A stretch of 47,152 nt of DNA from Curtobacterium sp. A7_M15 (GTDB lineage Bacteria; Actinomycetota; Actinomycetes; Actinomycetales; Microbacteriaceae): positions 1-47,152 of the forward strand of contig NZ_JAUZED010000015.1 of NCBI RefSeq assembly GCF_030705415.1. Reading direction: 5' to 3'. How positions within the stretch are numbered: the stretch's first letter is position 1; each line of letters opens with the position of its first letter. Both the position numbers and the translations under genes were made by a program. Below are positions 33,168-42,063 of the stretch, piece after piece. Under the pieces are notes generated by a model. It was given only the letters and a program-made list of their open reading frames with translations. It ran no database searches and was not told the DNA's origin.

Positions 33168-34166
33168 GTGAGCACACCGCAGGACTGGGTCGACCAAGAC
33201 TGGGACTCCAGCAGCTGGACGGCGGACACCTGGCCGATCGCGACGTGTCTGCACGGGTTCCCTCCGGTGACGCGCGACGGCGTCGCCTTCCACGACGCGG
33301 ACCCGGCCGTCTGGGACGACGTGTTCGCCCAGATCGAGGCCGTCGGCTTCTCGCTCGCCGAGCTCGCCGACAGCCACATCCGGCCCGCCGACCTCGAACG
33401 GTCCCGCCGGGACGAGCTGTTCGCGATCGCGAAGGCACACGGCGTGGGGATCCCGTCGGTGCACCTCCAGCGCAAGAGCGTCGTGCAGCCCGGGCACGAG
33501 GAGGACAACCTCGCCTACGCCCACCGCACCATCGACGCGGCGGCCGAGTGGGGCATGCAGGTGTTCTCGACGGGGCTGCACCAGCCGTTCAACGAGGCCC
33601 AGCGGAAGGCGCTCTGGTTCTGGACCGCACAGGGACCGAAGGACCCGGACGACCCCGAGGTGCGTGCCGCCGCGGTGTCCCGTCTGCGCGAGCTCGGCGA
33701 GCACGCCGCGAGCGTCGGACTGCCGATGGCACTGGAGCTGTACGAGGACACGTACCTCGGCACGGCGGACAGCGCCGTGCGCCTGGTCGAGGAGATCGGC
33801 CTCGACAACGTCGGGCTGAACGCCGACGTCGCGAACCTCATCCGTCTGCACCGTCCGGTCGAGGACTGGAAGGAGCTGTTCGCCAAGACCCTGCCGTACA
33901 CGAACTACCTGCACGTGAAGAACTACACGCGCGACGAGGCCGGCGACGGCAGCTGGGCGACGAGCGCGCCGAGCACCATGGAGGCCGGACTCATCAACTA
34001 CCGGCACGTCCTCCGCGACGCCGTCGCCGACGGGTTCCGCGGGATCGTCATGACCGAGCAGTACGGCGGGGACAGCCTCGGCGTCTGCGCCACCAACCAG
34101 CAGTACATCCGTTCCGTCCTCGCCACCTCGGTGGTCGGGGCGACGAAGCAAGGAGTCACCCGATGA
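33168..34166 (+). CDS. Sugar phosphate isomerase/epimerase (AP-endonuclease-2-like TIM barrel)
   Basis: 332 aa, GTG start with GAAGGAG upstream. TIM-barrel pattern with FSLAELADSHIRP, VSLHLQ-like segment (IPSVHLQRKSV), LPMALELYEDTYLG (metal Glu), VGLNADVANLI, NYLHVKNYT, FRGIVMTEQYGG (metal Glu at end). The metal-binding Glu/Asp/His/Glu set of xylose isomerase-like epimerases is visible. Substrate unknown; likely a ketose, acid sugar or their phosphates in the C4/C5 pathway. ATGA overlap with the next gene. Confidence 0.8.
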   Translation: MSTPQDWVDQDWDSSSWTADTWPIATCLHGFPPVTRDGVAFHDADPAVWDDVFAQIEAVGFSLAELADSHIRPADLERSRRDELFAIAKAHGVGIPSVHLQRKSVVQPGHEEDNLAYAHRTIDAAAEWGMQVFSTGLHQPFNEAQRKALWFWTAQGPKDPDDPEVRAAAVSRLRELGEHAASVGLPMALELYEDTYLGTADSAVRLVEEIGLDNVGLNADVANLIRLHRPVEDWKELFAKTLPYTNYLHVKNYTRDEAGDGSWATSAPSTMEAGLINYRHVLRDAVADGFRGIVMTEQYGGDSLGVCATNQQYIRSVLATSVVGATKQGVTR

Positions 34167-35116
34167 GCACCCTCGACATCGCCGTCGTCGGATCCGGCTA
34201 CATGGGCGGGGGGATCGCCCAGGTCCTCGCCCTCGCCGGTCACACAGTCCGGATCGCCGACGTCTCGGCCGAGATCGCCGCGTCCAACCGGGACCGGCTC
34301 ATCGCCGAGACGGAGCAGTTCGTGGCGGACGGGCTCTTCCCCGCGGACGCCGTGTCGCGCGTGGACGCCCACCTCAGCGCCGCCGCGTCCATCGAGGAGG
34401 CGGTCGCGACGGCCGACTTCATCGAGGAGGCCGTCCCGGAGAAGCTCGAGATCAAGCACGCGACGCTCCGCCGCATCAGCGAGGCCGCCCGCCCCGACGC
34501 GATCATCGGCTCGAACACCTCGACGATCCTCATCGAGTCGCTGGCCGAAGCGGTCGTCGGTCCGGAGCGCTTCCTCGGCGTGCACTTCTCGAACCCCGCG
34601 CCCTTCATCCCGGGCGTGGAGCTCATCCCGCACCCGACGACGAACGAGCACGCGATCGCGGTCGGCGAGACCGTGGTCGCCGCGACCGGCAAGCAGTCGG
34701 CTCGGGTGAAGGACTCGACCGGGTTCGTGCTCAACCGACTGCAGTACGCCCTGTTCGAGGAGGCGACGAAGATCGCCGACGAGGGCATCGCCACTCCCGA
34801 CGACATCGACACGATCGTGCGGACGACCTTCGGGTTCCGGCTGCCGTTCTTCGGTCCGTTCGCGATCGCCGACATGGCCGGCCTCGACGTGTACGCGTTC
34901 TGCTTCGAGTCGCTGCAGACCCGGTGGCCCGAGCGCTTCGCCACCCCGCCGTCCCTGCAGCAGCACGTCGACGCCGGCGAGCTCGGCACGAAGTCCGGCG
35001 CCGGGTACCTCGACGTGCCCGCCGACCGCACCCCGGAGCTCGTCGCCTACCGCAACAAGGCCTACGTCGCCATGCAGAAGCTCCTCGACGAGCTCGGCCC
35101 GGCCCCGATCCACTGA
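34163..35116 (+). CDS. 3-hydroxyacyl-CoA dehydrogenase family NAD-dependent dehydrogenase
   Basis: 317 aa. Rossmann motif VVGSGYMGGGIAQVLA at the N-terminus, catalytic region GVHFSNPAPFIPGVELIP with the conserved His, NSTGFVLNRL-like segment (DSTGFVLNRLQYAL), C-terminal helical domain. Single 3HCDH-type unit of about 317 aa as in L-gulonate 3-dehydrogenase/lambda-crystallin and L-carnitine dehydrogenase, which act on free hydroxy acids. In a sugar operon a hydroxy-acid or polyol-derived substrate is more likely than acyl-CoA. Overlaps the preceding stop by 4 bases. Confidence 0.82.
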   Translation: MSTLDIAVVGSGYMGGGIAQVLALAGHTVRIADVSAEIAASNRDRLIAETEQFVADGLFPADAVSRVDAHLSAAASIEEAVATADFIEEAVPEKLEIKHATLRRISEAARPDAIIGSNTSTILIESLAEAVVGPERFLGVHFSNPAPFIPGVELIPHPTTNEHAIAVGETVVAATGKQSARVKDSTGFVLNRLQYALFEEATKIADEGIATPDDIDTIVRTTFGFRLPFFGPFAIADMAGLDVYAFCFESLQTRWPERFATPPSLQQHVDAGELGTKSGAGYLDVPADRTPELVAYRNKAYVAMQKLLDELGPAPIH

Positions 35117-35126
35117 GGACACGACG

Positions 35127-35888
35127 ATGCGCAACGACGAGCAGACCGCCGTCCTGACCGGAGCCGCCTCCCCGCGCGGGATCGGTCGGGCCACCGCCCA
35201 CCACCTCGCCGAGCAGGGGTGGAACATCGGCATCATCGACCTCGACCAGGACGCGAGCGAGCAGGTCGCCGCCGAGATCCGCGACCAGCACGGCGTCCAG
35301 GCCGTCGGAGCGGGCGCGGACGTCGCGGACGAGACCGCGGTGCGCGCCGCGTTCGACAGGGTCGAGGCCGCGCTGCCGCCCATCGCCGCCCTCGTGAACC
35401 TCGCCGGGGTCTCGTCGGCACACGCCTACCTCGACCTGCCCGAGGGTGAGTGGCACCGTGTGCTGTCGATCAACCTCGACGGGGTGCACTTCGCGAGCCT
35501 GCGAGCGGCGCAGTCGATGGTCCGCAACGGCTACGGCCGGATCGTGCACCTGTCGTCGGTGTCCGCCCAGCGGGGTGGCGGGACGTTCAGCAAGACGCCG
35601 TACTCGGTCGCGAAGGCGGGGGTCGTCGGGCTCACCCGGGGCATGGCCCGCGAGCTCGGGCACCAGGGGATCACCGTCAACGCGATCTCACCCGGTCCGA
35701 TCGACACCGACATCATGGGCGGCACGCTCTCCGAGGAACGCAAGACCGCGATGGCCGCCGACGGGGTGCTGCCCCGGATCGGCACCCCGCGGGACATCGC
35801 CGCCGCGATCGCCTACCTCATCAGCGAGGACGCCGGCTTCGTCACCGGCCAGACCCTCAACGTCGACGGCGGCCTCTACATGCACTGA
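35127..35888 (+). CDS. SDR family oxidoreductase (FabG-like fold)
   Basis: 253 aa. TGAASPRGIGRA cofactor loop, NLAGV, LSSVSAQ serine, PYSVAK (YxxxK) catalytic pair, VNAISPGPIDTDIM, and C-terminal VTGQTLNVDGG. Classical sugar alcohol/ketose or 3-oxoacyl type SDR; in this operon probably a polyol or hydroxy-acid dehydrogenase. GAGGA about eight bases before the ATG; 10-base gap to the upstream gene. Confidence 0.88.
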   Translation: MRNDEQTAVLTGAASPRGIGRATAHHLAEQGWNIGIIDLDQDASEQVAAEIRDQHGVQAVGAGADVADETAVRAAFDRVEAALPPIAALVNLAGVSSAHAYLDLPEGEWHRVLSINLDGVHFASLRAAQSMVRNGYGRIVHLSSVSAQRGGGTFSKTPYSVAKAGVVGLTRGMARELGHQGITVNAISPGPIDTDIMGGTLSEERKTAMAADGVLPRIGTPRDIAAAIAYLISEDAGFVTGQTLNVDGGLYMH

Positions 35889-35996
35889 GCGCGCGAGCGC
35901 CCACCGGGCCCGACCCGGCCCCACGACCAGAGCGAGCCGGTGTGCTCGTCGTGAGTCGTGCCTCCAGTCAGACCACCCGATCGCGAAGGAGCGACC

Positions 35997-37376
35997 GTGT
36001 CCGCAACCAGCCCCGCCCTGGGGTCCACCCACGATCCCGCACTGAAGTCGGCGATCGGCAAGGCGACGAAGCACCTCATGCCGATGCTCGTCATCCTGTA
36101 CTTCGTGGCGTTCCTCGACCGCACCAACGTCGGGTTCGCCGAAGAGGCGCTGAGCGTCGACCGGAACATCTCCGACGCCGCCTTCGCGCTCGGCGCCGGC
36201 ATCTTCTTCATCGGCTACGCGATCTTCGAGATCCCGTCCAACCTGCTCCTCAAGCGGTTCGGCGCCCGCTTCTGGCTGGCCCGCATCGCCGTCACGTGGG
36301 GCATCGTCGCCGCACTGTTCGCCTTCACGACGAACGACACGATGTTCATCATCCTGCGGTTCCTGCTCGGTGTGACCGAGGCCGGCCTGTTCCCCGGCGT
36401 CATCATGTACCTGTCCGAGTGGTTCCCGAACAAGGTCCGCGTGCGGATGTTCGCGATCTTCTACCTCGCGCAGCCCTTCTCGCAGATGATCGGCGCACCG
36501 CTCTCCGGCGGCCTGATCAGCGTCGGCGACCAGGTCACCCCGTTCCACGGGTGGCAGGTGATGTTCTTCGGTGAGGGCATCCTCGCGGTGCTCGCCGGCG
36601 TCGCGGCCCTGTTCTTCCTGACGAACAGTCCGCAGCAGGCGAAGTGGCTCGACGACGGCCAGAAGGCATCGCTCACGGCGGCGATGGCCCGCGAGGACCA
36701 CGCCAGGAACGAGGACGGCCCGAAGGGCATCTGGAAGGCGATGGCCAGCGGCCGCGTCTGGTACTTCACGATCATCTACTTCTGCCTGCAGGTCGCCGTC
36801 TACGGCACGACGTTCTACCTGCCGCAGCAGGTCTCGTCGCTGCTCGGGCAGGACGTCGGCTGGCAGGTCGGGCTCGTCGCCGCGATCCCGTGGCTCGTCG
36901 GTCTCGTCGCCTGCTACCTCGTCGGCTCCAGGGCGGACACCGTCGGTCGTCGTCGGCGTTGGGGCACGATGTTCTACGTCACGACGGGCCTGTCGATCCT
37001 CGGCTCGGCGTGGGCGGGCGCGAACGGGCAGCCGGTCCTCGGCATCCTGTTCATCACCCTGGCCGTGGCGAGCTTCCTGGCGGTGGGACCGATCACCTGG
37101 GCGTACCCGACGGCGTTCCTCACGGGAGCGGCGGCGGCCGCGGGCATCGGCCTCATCAACTCGCTCGGCAACCTCGGCGGGTTCGTCGCTCCGATCATGC
37201 GGACGGCGATCAACGAGGTGGTCCCGACCGACAGCGGAGCGTTCGGCATCGTGTCGCTCGGCGTCCTGGCGTTCGTGGCCGCGGTGATGATCTTCTGCAC
37301 GAAGTTCTTCCGCGGTGCGAAGGCGGACGAACTGCTCGACACCACCCACGTGCGGACCCAGGGGGACGAGCGGTGA
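35997..37376 (+). CDS. MFS transporter, anion:cation symporter (ACS) type
   Basis: 459 aa, GTG start with AAGGAG upstream. Twelve hydrophobic segments; ACS hallmarks YFVAFLDRTNVGFA in helix 1 and GYAIFEIPSNLLLKRFGARFW after helix 2, FLLGVTEAGLFPGVI, ITWAYPTAFLTGAAAAAGIGLINSLGNLGG. ACS members carry organic acids such as tartrate, glucarate and phthalate. Here it probably imports the sugar acid or polyol used by the operon. GTGA overlap with the kinase gene. Confidence 0.88.
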   Translation: MSATSPALGSTHDPALKSAIGKATKHLMPMLVILYFVAFLDRTNVGFAEEALSVDRNISDAAFALGAGIFFIGYAIFEIPSNLLLKRFGARFWLARIAVTWGIVAALFAFTTNDTMFIILRFLLGVTEAGLFPGVIMYLSEWFPNKVRVRMFAIFYLAQPFSQMIGAPLSGGLISVGDQVTPFHGWQVMFFGEGILAVLAGVAALFFLTNSPQQAKWLDDGQKASLTAAMAREDHARNEDGPKGIWKAMASGRVWYFTIIYFCLQVAVYGTTFYLPQQVSSLLGQDVGWQVGLVAAIPWLVGLVACYLVGSRADTVGRRRRWGTMFYVTTGLSILGSAWAGANGQPVLGILFITLAVASFLAVGPITWAYPTAFLTGAAAAAGIGLINSLGNLGGFVAPIMRTAINEVVPTDSGAFGIVSLGVLAFVAAVMIFCTKFFRGAKADELLDTTHVRTQGDER

Positions 37377-39079
37377 CCCGCCTGTTCAACGACCCGGCGG
37401 ACTTCGCCGACGAGTCGACCGACGGGTTCGTCGCCGCGAACGAGCGGTGGGTACGGAAGGTGCACGGCGGGGTCGCCCGCTCGACCACGTCCCCGGACGG
37501 CACGGTCGCGCTCGTCATCGGCGGTGGTTCCGGCCACTACCCGGCGTTCGGTGGCCTCGTCGGCCACGGGCTCGCGGCCGGCGCCGCGATGGGCAACCTG
37601 TTCGCCAGTCCCAGCGCGCAGCAGGTCACCGCGGTGGCGAAGGCCTCCGAGCACGGTGGTGGTGTGCTGCTGAGCTACGGCAACTACGCCGGCGACGTCC
37701 TCAACTTCGACGCCGCCGCACGCACGCTCGAGGCCGACGGCATCCGCGTCCGCACGGTACGGGTCACCGACGACGTGGTGAGCGCTCCCGCCGACCGTGC
37801 GCACGAACGTCGCGGGATCGCGGGGGACCTCTGCGTGTTCAAGGTCGCCGGCGCCGCTGCCGAACGGGGCGACGACCTCGACGCGGTCACGGCGATCGCG
37901 CAGCGGGCGAACGACCGCACGCGGTCCTTCGGTGTCGCGTTCTCCGGCTGCTCCCTGCCCGGCGCCGAGGAACCACTGTTCGACGTGCCCGAGGGCCGGA
38001 TGGCGATCGGCATGGGGATCCACGGCGAACGCGGCATCGACGAGGCGGACGTCCCGACTGCGTCCGGACTGGCGGACCTGCTCGTCGAGAAGCTGCTCGC
38101 CGAGCTGCCGGACGGGGTCACCGTCGCCGGAGCGCGCGCCGTCCCGATCCTCAACGGCCTGGGCAGCGTCAAGTACGAGGAACTGTTCGTCGTCTACCGA
38201 TCGGTGCAGCGCCGGCTCGCCGACGCGGGCATCGTCATCGTCGAGCCCGAGGTCGGCGAGCTCGTCACGAGCTTCGACATGGCCGGTGTCTCACTGACCC
38301 TGTTCTGGCTCGACGCCGAGCTCGAGGAACTCTGGGCTGCCCCGGCCGACACCCCGGCGTACCGCAAGGGCGGCGCCGTCGCGCAGGAACGCGTCGCGCC
38401 GTCCGTCGTGGCAGCCGACGCCGCGACGGACGAGGTGGGCCCGGCCAGCGAGGGATCCCGGGCCGCGGCCGTCCGGCTGGCCGCGGGCTTCGATGCGGTC
38501 CGAGCGGTCGTCGACGAGCACGCGGACGAACTCGGCCGCATCGACCAGGTCGCCGGGGACGGGGACCACGGCATCGGCATGCAGCGGGGATCGCACGCAG
38601 CCGCCGAGGCGGCGTCCGAGGCCGTCGGCCGCGGAGCCGGCGCGGGCAGCGTGCTGCGGATCGCCGGGGACGCCTGGTCCGACAAGGCCGGTGGCACCTC
38701 CGGCGCGATCTGGGGTGCAGCCCTGGAGGCACTGGGTCGCGTCCTCGGGGACGACGAGTGCCCGTCGGCCACCACCGTCGCCGAGGCCGTGGGTGCAGCC
38801 ACCGAAGCGGTCCTCGCGTTCGGCGCGGTGCCCGGCGACAAGACCATGGTGGACGCGCTCGTCCCGTTCCACGAGGCGCTCCGGTCGCGCGTCGCGGACG
38901 GCGCCCCGCTCGCCGAGGCCTGGCGTGCAGCGGTGTCCGCCGCGCAGGAGGCGGCCGACGGCACCGCCGAGCTGCTGCCGAGGAAGGGCCGGGCGCGGAC
39001 CCACGCCGAGCACGCCGTCGGGACGGCCGACCCGGGAGCGGTCTCGTTCGCGCTGATCGTGGCGGCCGTGGCACCGTGA
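37373..39079 (+). CDS. Dihydroxyacetone/erythrulose kinase family protein (DhaK-DhaL fusion)
   Basis: 568 aa. N-terminal DhaK domain (about 1-330) with GGGSGHYPAFGG, the NYAGDVLNF loop, GCSLPGAE and GIHGERG with the substrate-linking His. C-terminal DhaL domain (about 360-565) with QVAGDGDHGIGMQRG metal-binding aspartates and AGGTSGAIWG. Such ATP-dependent fused kinases include dihydroxyacetone kinase and the D-/L-erythrulose kinases of tetritol catabolism. Coupling to a TIM-like isomerase gene favours an erythrulose-type role. GTG start overlaps the transporter stop. Confidence 0.88.
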   Translation: MTRLFNDPADFADESTDGFVAANERWVRKVHGGVARSTTSPDGTVALVIGGGSGHYPAFGGLVGHGLAAGAAMGNLFASPSAQQVTAVAKASEHGGGVLLSYGNYAGDVLNFDAAARTLEADGIRVRTVRVTDDVVSAPADRAHERRGIAGDLCVFKVAGAAAERGDDLDAVTAIAQRANDRTRSFGVAFSGCSLPGAEEPLFDVPEGRMAIGMGIHGERGIDEADVPTASGLADLLVEKLLAELPDGVTVAGARAVPILNGLGSVKYEELFVVYRSVQRRLADAGIVIVEPEVGELVTSFDMAGVSLTLFWLDAELEELWAAPADTPAYRKGGAVAQERVAPSVVAADAATDEVGPASEGSRAAAVRLAAGFDAVRAVVDEHADELGRIDQVAGDGDHGIGMQRGSHAAAEAASEAVGRGAGAGSVLRIAGDAWSDKAGGTSGAIWGAALEALGRVLGDDECPSATTVAEAVGAATEAVLAFGAVPGDKTMVDALVPFHEALRSRVADGAPLAEAWRAAVSAAQEAADGTAELLPRKGRARTHAEHAVGTADPGAVSFALIVAAVAP

Positions 39080-39846
39080 CCACCATCGGGGTGTCGCTCA
39101 AGACGTACTTCTCGCACGCTCGGACGCTCGAGTGGGCGGCCGAGGTCGCGGAGATCGCCCGGCGGCACCCCGCGGTGACGTCCGGCGCCGCGTCGCTCTT
39201 CGTGGTGCCGACGTTCCCGGCGCTCGTCCCCGTCCGCCGGATCCTGACGGACGCCGACGCCGCCGTGCTGCTCGGCGCCCAGGACCTGTCGTGGGCGGAC
39301 GCAGGGCCGTACACGGGTGAGGTCACCGGTGCGGAGCTGCGCGAGATCGGCGTCGACCTCGTCGAGATCGGCCACGCGGAGCGGCGCTCCCTGTTCCACG
39401 AGACGGACGACGAGGTCGCGGGGAAGGTGCACGCCGCGTACCGCAACCACCTGCGGCCGCTGCTGTGCGTCGGGGAGGTGCACCGCGCCTCCCGTGCGGA
39501 GACCGTCGCCGAGGTGACCGCGCAGCTCGACCGGGCCGTCGCGACGGCGGTCGCGGACGGGTTGGCGGGACCGCTCGTCGTCGCCTACGAGCCGGTGTGG
39601 GCCATCGGCGCCCCGGCACCGGCACCCGACGAGCACGTCGTCGACGTGCTCGCCGGGATCGAGGAGCACCTGGCAACCCGGCCGGAGCTCGCCGGGTCCG
39701 TCGTGATCTACGGGGGCAGCGCCGGACCCGGTCTGCTCACCCGTGGCGAGGGGCGGATCGGCGGCCTGTTCCTCGGGCGGTTCGCGCACGACCCGGCGGC
39801 GATCGTCACGATCCTCGACGAGGTGCTCGCGCTCGACGTCAGCTGA
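39076..39846 (+). CDS. Triose-phosphate-isomerase-family sugar phosphate isomerase
   Basis: 256 aa. TIM active-site features: SLKTYF (Lys in place of the usual N-x-K), VEIGHAERR (catalytic His), VVAYEPVWAIG (catalytic Glu) and the phosphate loop IYGGSAGPG. A second, operon-linked TIM homologue with altered N-terminal loop fits L-erythrulose-1-phosphate isomerase (EryH/LerI type) better than housekeeping TpiA. GTG overlaps the kinase stop by 4 bases; last gene of the operon. Confidence 0.82.
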   Translation: MTTIGVSLKTYFSHARTLEWAAEVAEIARRHPAVTSGAASLFVVPTFPALVPVRRILTDADAAVLLGAQDLSWADAGPYTGEVTGAELREIGVDLVEIGHAERRSLFHETDDEVAGKVHAAYRNHLRPLLCVGEVHRASRAETVAEVTAQLDRAVATAVADGLAGPLVVAYEPVWAIGAPAPAPDEHVVDVLAGIEEHLATRPELAGSVVIYGGSAGPGLLTRGEGRIGGLFLGRFAHDPAAIVTILDEVLALDVS

Positions 39847-39863
39847 GCGGTCCGGCCGCTCAG
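39843..39863. terminator. Bidirectional terminator overlapping two stop codons
   Basis: CTGAGCGG (39843-39850) pairs with CCGCTCAG (39856-39863), loop TCCGG. It contains both the isomerase stop and the stop of the convergent response regulator, only 13 bases apart. Confidence 0.55.
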
Positions 39864-40531
39864 TCGTCGCGGGCGCCCGCGAGACCGTGGTCGTGCGCGT
39901 AGACCACGAGCTGCACGCGGTCCCGGAGCGCGAGCTTGCCGAGGATGCTCGAGATCTGCGTCTTGACCGTGGACTCGGTGACGAACTCCTTCGCCGCGAT
40001 CTCCGCGTTGGACAAGCCGCGCGAGGCCCAGCCGAACACGATGCGCTCACGGTCCGTCAGCGACTGGAACGCCTCCGGCTGCGGGGCCGGCGCACGCTCG
40101 ACGTCGGCGCCGAACAGCTGCGAGAGATCGTTCGGCGCGATCACCGAACTGCCTTCGTGCACCGCCCGCACGGCGGCGAACAGGAACGGCGGCGTGGTGT
40201 CCTTCAGCAGGAACCCGCTCGCGCCGAGACGGATCGCGGTGGCGGCAGCGGGGTCGAGGCCGAACGTCGTCAGCACGACCACGCGGGGGAGCGGCCCCTC
40301 GACCGCGCCGGAGAACAGCTGCCGGACGGTCTCGACCCCGTCCATGCCGGACATCCGCATGTCGAGGAGCATCACGTCCGGGCGCACCTCGGGGATGCGC
40401 GCCAGGGCCTCGGCGCCGTCGGAGGCCTCGCCGACGACGACCATGTCGTCCTGGGCGTCGAGCACGACCCGGAGGCCAGCTCGGAACAGGGCCTGGTCGT
40501 CGGTGAGCAGGATGCGGATCGGATCGTTCAT
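39860..40531 (-). CDS. LuxR/NarL family response regulator
   Basis: 223 aa. Receiver domain with acidic pair at TDDQALFR, phospho-Asp in VMLLDMRMSG, Thr in VVVLTTFG, Lys in GFLLKDT. C-terminal LuxR-type HTH: LTDRERIVFGWASRGLSNAEIA and VTESTVKTQISSILGKL. Partner kinase lies directly upstream with ATGA overlap (40528-40531). Target genes unknown. Confidence 0.92.
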   Translation of the reverse strand: MNDPIRILLTDDQALFRAGLRVVLDAQDDMVVVGEASDGAEALARIPEVRPDVMLLDMRMSGMDGVETVRQLFSGAVEGPLPRVVVLTTFGLDPAAATAIRLGASGFLLKDTTPPFLFAAVRAVHEGSSVIAPNDLSQLFGADVERAPAPQPEAFQSLTDRERIVFGWASRGLSNAEIAAKEFVTESTVKTQISSILGKLALRDRVQLVVYAHDHGLAGARDD

Positions 40532-41835
40532 CGGATGGTCCCCCCGAGGACGTCGAACGGGATGCGGGCGCGGGCGGCGAACACGCCGTCGAGGACGGCG
40601 GCGTCGAAGGACCCGCCCAGCGCGGTGAGTCTGGTCTGCATGCCGGCGAGACCGCGGCCGGACCCGCGGGTGCTCGCTGCCGGAACCGCGACCGGGCCGG
40701 TGCCGCTGACCGGCCCGGTGCCGGTGACCGGGCCGGTGCCGGTGACCGGGCGGCTGCCGGCGACCGCGCCGGCGCTCGGCACGAGGTTCTCGACCTCGAG
40801 CACCAGGTCGGCCGACCGCCAGGTCTCCCGCACCGTGACCGGCATCCCGGGCGCACCGTGGCGGAGTGCGTTCGTGAGCATCTCCTGCAGCACCCGACGA
40901 GCCGCCGTCCCGCTCTCCGGGCCGATCGCCACCGGGACCCCGCGGACCGCGTGGTCGACGTCGACCCCGGCCTCGCGGATGCCCTGCACGATCTCCTCGA
41001 GCGAGCCCGGGTCGGTCGCGGCGCCCGAGCCGTCGATGTGCCCGAGCACCTGGCGGACCTCGACGAGGGAGCTCCGGGCGGTGCTCGCGATCGTGGCGCT
41101 CACCTCGCGGATGCGGGCCTCGTCGTCGAGGAACGGGACGGAGTCGGCCTGCGCGATGATGACCGCGAGGGAGTGGCCGACCACGTCGTGCACGTCGCGG
41201 GCGATGTCCGCACGGATCCGCTCGGACTCGGCGACGTCGATGGCACGGGTGGCGGTGGCCTCGGCCTCGGTGGCGACGGCCTCGGCTCGGGACGCCGCGG
41301 CCTCGGCGTCCGCGCGACGCTCGGACTCGCGGTCCCGCGAGCGGAAGGCCCGGACGGCGACCCCGCCGGCCCAGACGCCGAGGAGCGCCGTCACCGGCGC
41401 GACCATCGCCAGGAAGGCCTGGTCCCGTGGGCCGTTGATGAGGACGAGGAACCGGTAGCCGGTGAGTGCGAGGTAGAGCGTCGCACCGATCCCGGCGACG
41501 AACGCCAGCAGGCCGGAGACGATCACCTCGGCGCGGCTGCCGACGATCGCCGCGGTGCCGATGACCACGAAGATGGCGAGGTCCACGAGCGAGGGTCGTT
41601 CGCCGCCGCCGACCTGGACGATGCCGAGGACGACCACCATCAGCATGGCCATGGACGGCGAGAGCCGTCGGAGGGCGATCGCGCCGGCTGCGGCGACGAC
41701 CGCGACGAAGCTCGCGTGTTCGAGCTCGAGGTCGATGGGGAGCAGGAAGACGAACGCCGCGACGACCGCCCAGACCACGTCGATGATGATCGACCGGGTG
41801 GCGAGCGGCCGGATGAACGTGCGCCGTTCCGTCAC
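40528..41835 (-). CDS. Sensor histidine kinase (HisKA_3/NarL partner type)
   Basis: 435 aa. Four to five membrane helices in the first 175 residues, then an Ala/Glu-rich coiled-coil linker (ADAEAAASRAEAVATEAEATA), the DHp segment ARDVHDVVGHSLAVI with phospho-His, and an HATPase domain with N-box EMLTNALRHG and G-box GSGRGLAGMQTRL. Between N- and G-box there is an insertion of 6-residue repeats (TGTGPV) encoded by an 18-bp minisatellite. GTG start at 41835; GATGAT on the minus strand ends 6 bases upstream, so perhaps leaderless. Pairs with the response regulator. Confidence 0.87.
   Translation of the reverse strand: MTERRTFIRPLATRSIIIDVVWAVVAAFVFLLPIDLELEHASFVAVVAAAGAIALRRLSPSMAMLMVVVLGIVQVGGGERPSLVDLAIFVVIGTAAIVGSRAEVIVSGLLAFVAGIGATLYLALTGYRFLVLINGPRDQAFLAMVAPVTALLGVWAGGVAVRAFRSRDRESERRADAEAAASRAEAVATEAEATATRAIDVAESERIRADIARDVHDVVGHSLAVIIAQADSVPFLDDEARIREVSATIASTARSSLVEVRQVLGHIDGSGAATDPGSLEEIVQGIREAGVDVDHAVRGVPVAIGPESGTAARRVLQEMLTNALRHGAPGMPVTVRETWRSADLVLEVENLVPSAGAVAGSRPVTGTGPVTGTGPVSGTGPVAVPAASTRGSGRGLAGMQTRLTALGGSFDAAVLDGVFAARARIPFDVLGGTIR
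40691..40762. repeat. 18-bp minisatellite (4 units) inside histidine kinase
   Basis: Four tandem 18-base units of the form ACCGGGCCGGTGCCGGTG with a few mismatches. In frame on the minus strand they encode TGTGPV-type repeats in the ATP-lid region of the kinase. Confidence 0.85.
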
Positions 41836-41869
41836 GGCACGATCATCGCACGGGCGCGTCGTGCGCCGG

Positions 41870-42031
41870 TCACGGGACCGGCGACATCGCGATGAGGGCG
41901 GTGGCCGTGACCGTGACGATCGCGGCGCAGACCAGCAGGGTGGCGATCGTGTGCTTCGTCGAGGACTCCATGCTCCGAGCCTCGTCGAGCGTGGCGCACC
42001 CGGCATCGGGCGCGAGGGTGATCGCGTTCAT
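41870..42031 (-). CDS. Small single-pass membrane protein
   Basis: 53 aa if started at 42031 (MNAITLAPDAG); a shorter 33-aa form (MESSTKH, start 41971) has a better ribosome site (GAGG, 8 bases). Either form ends in one transmembrane helix (TIATLLVCAAIVTVTATALIA) and MSPVP. No family recognised. It sits upstream of the histidine kinase on the same strand, 34 bases away, and after the MmyB-type regulator gene (ends 42064). Confidence 0.45.
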   Translation of the reverse strand: MNAITLAPDAGCATLDEARSMESSTKHTIATLLVCAAIVTVTATALIAMSPVP

Positions 42032-42063
42032 CCGCTCGGGTGAAACGCCGCCCCACGGCCGGG

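Noticed and set aside
39076-39846. Housekeeping triose-phosphate isomerase.
   Set aside because: Sits at the end of a catabolic operon, overlaps a Dha-type kinase gene, and has SLK instead of the usual NxK; a pathway-specific isomerase is more likely.
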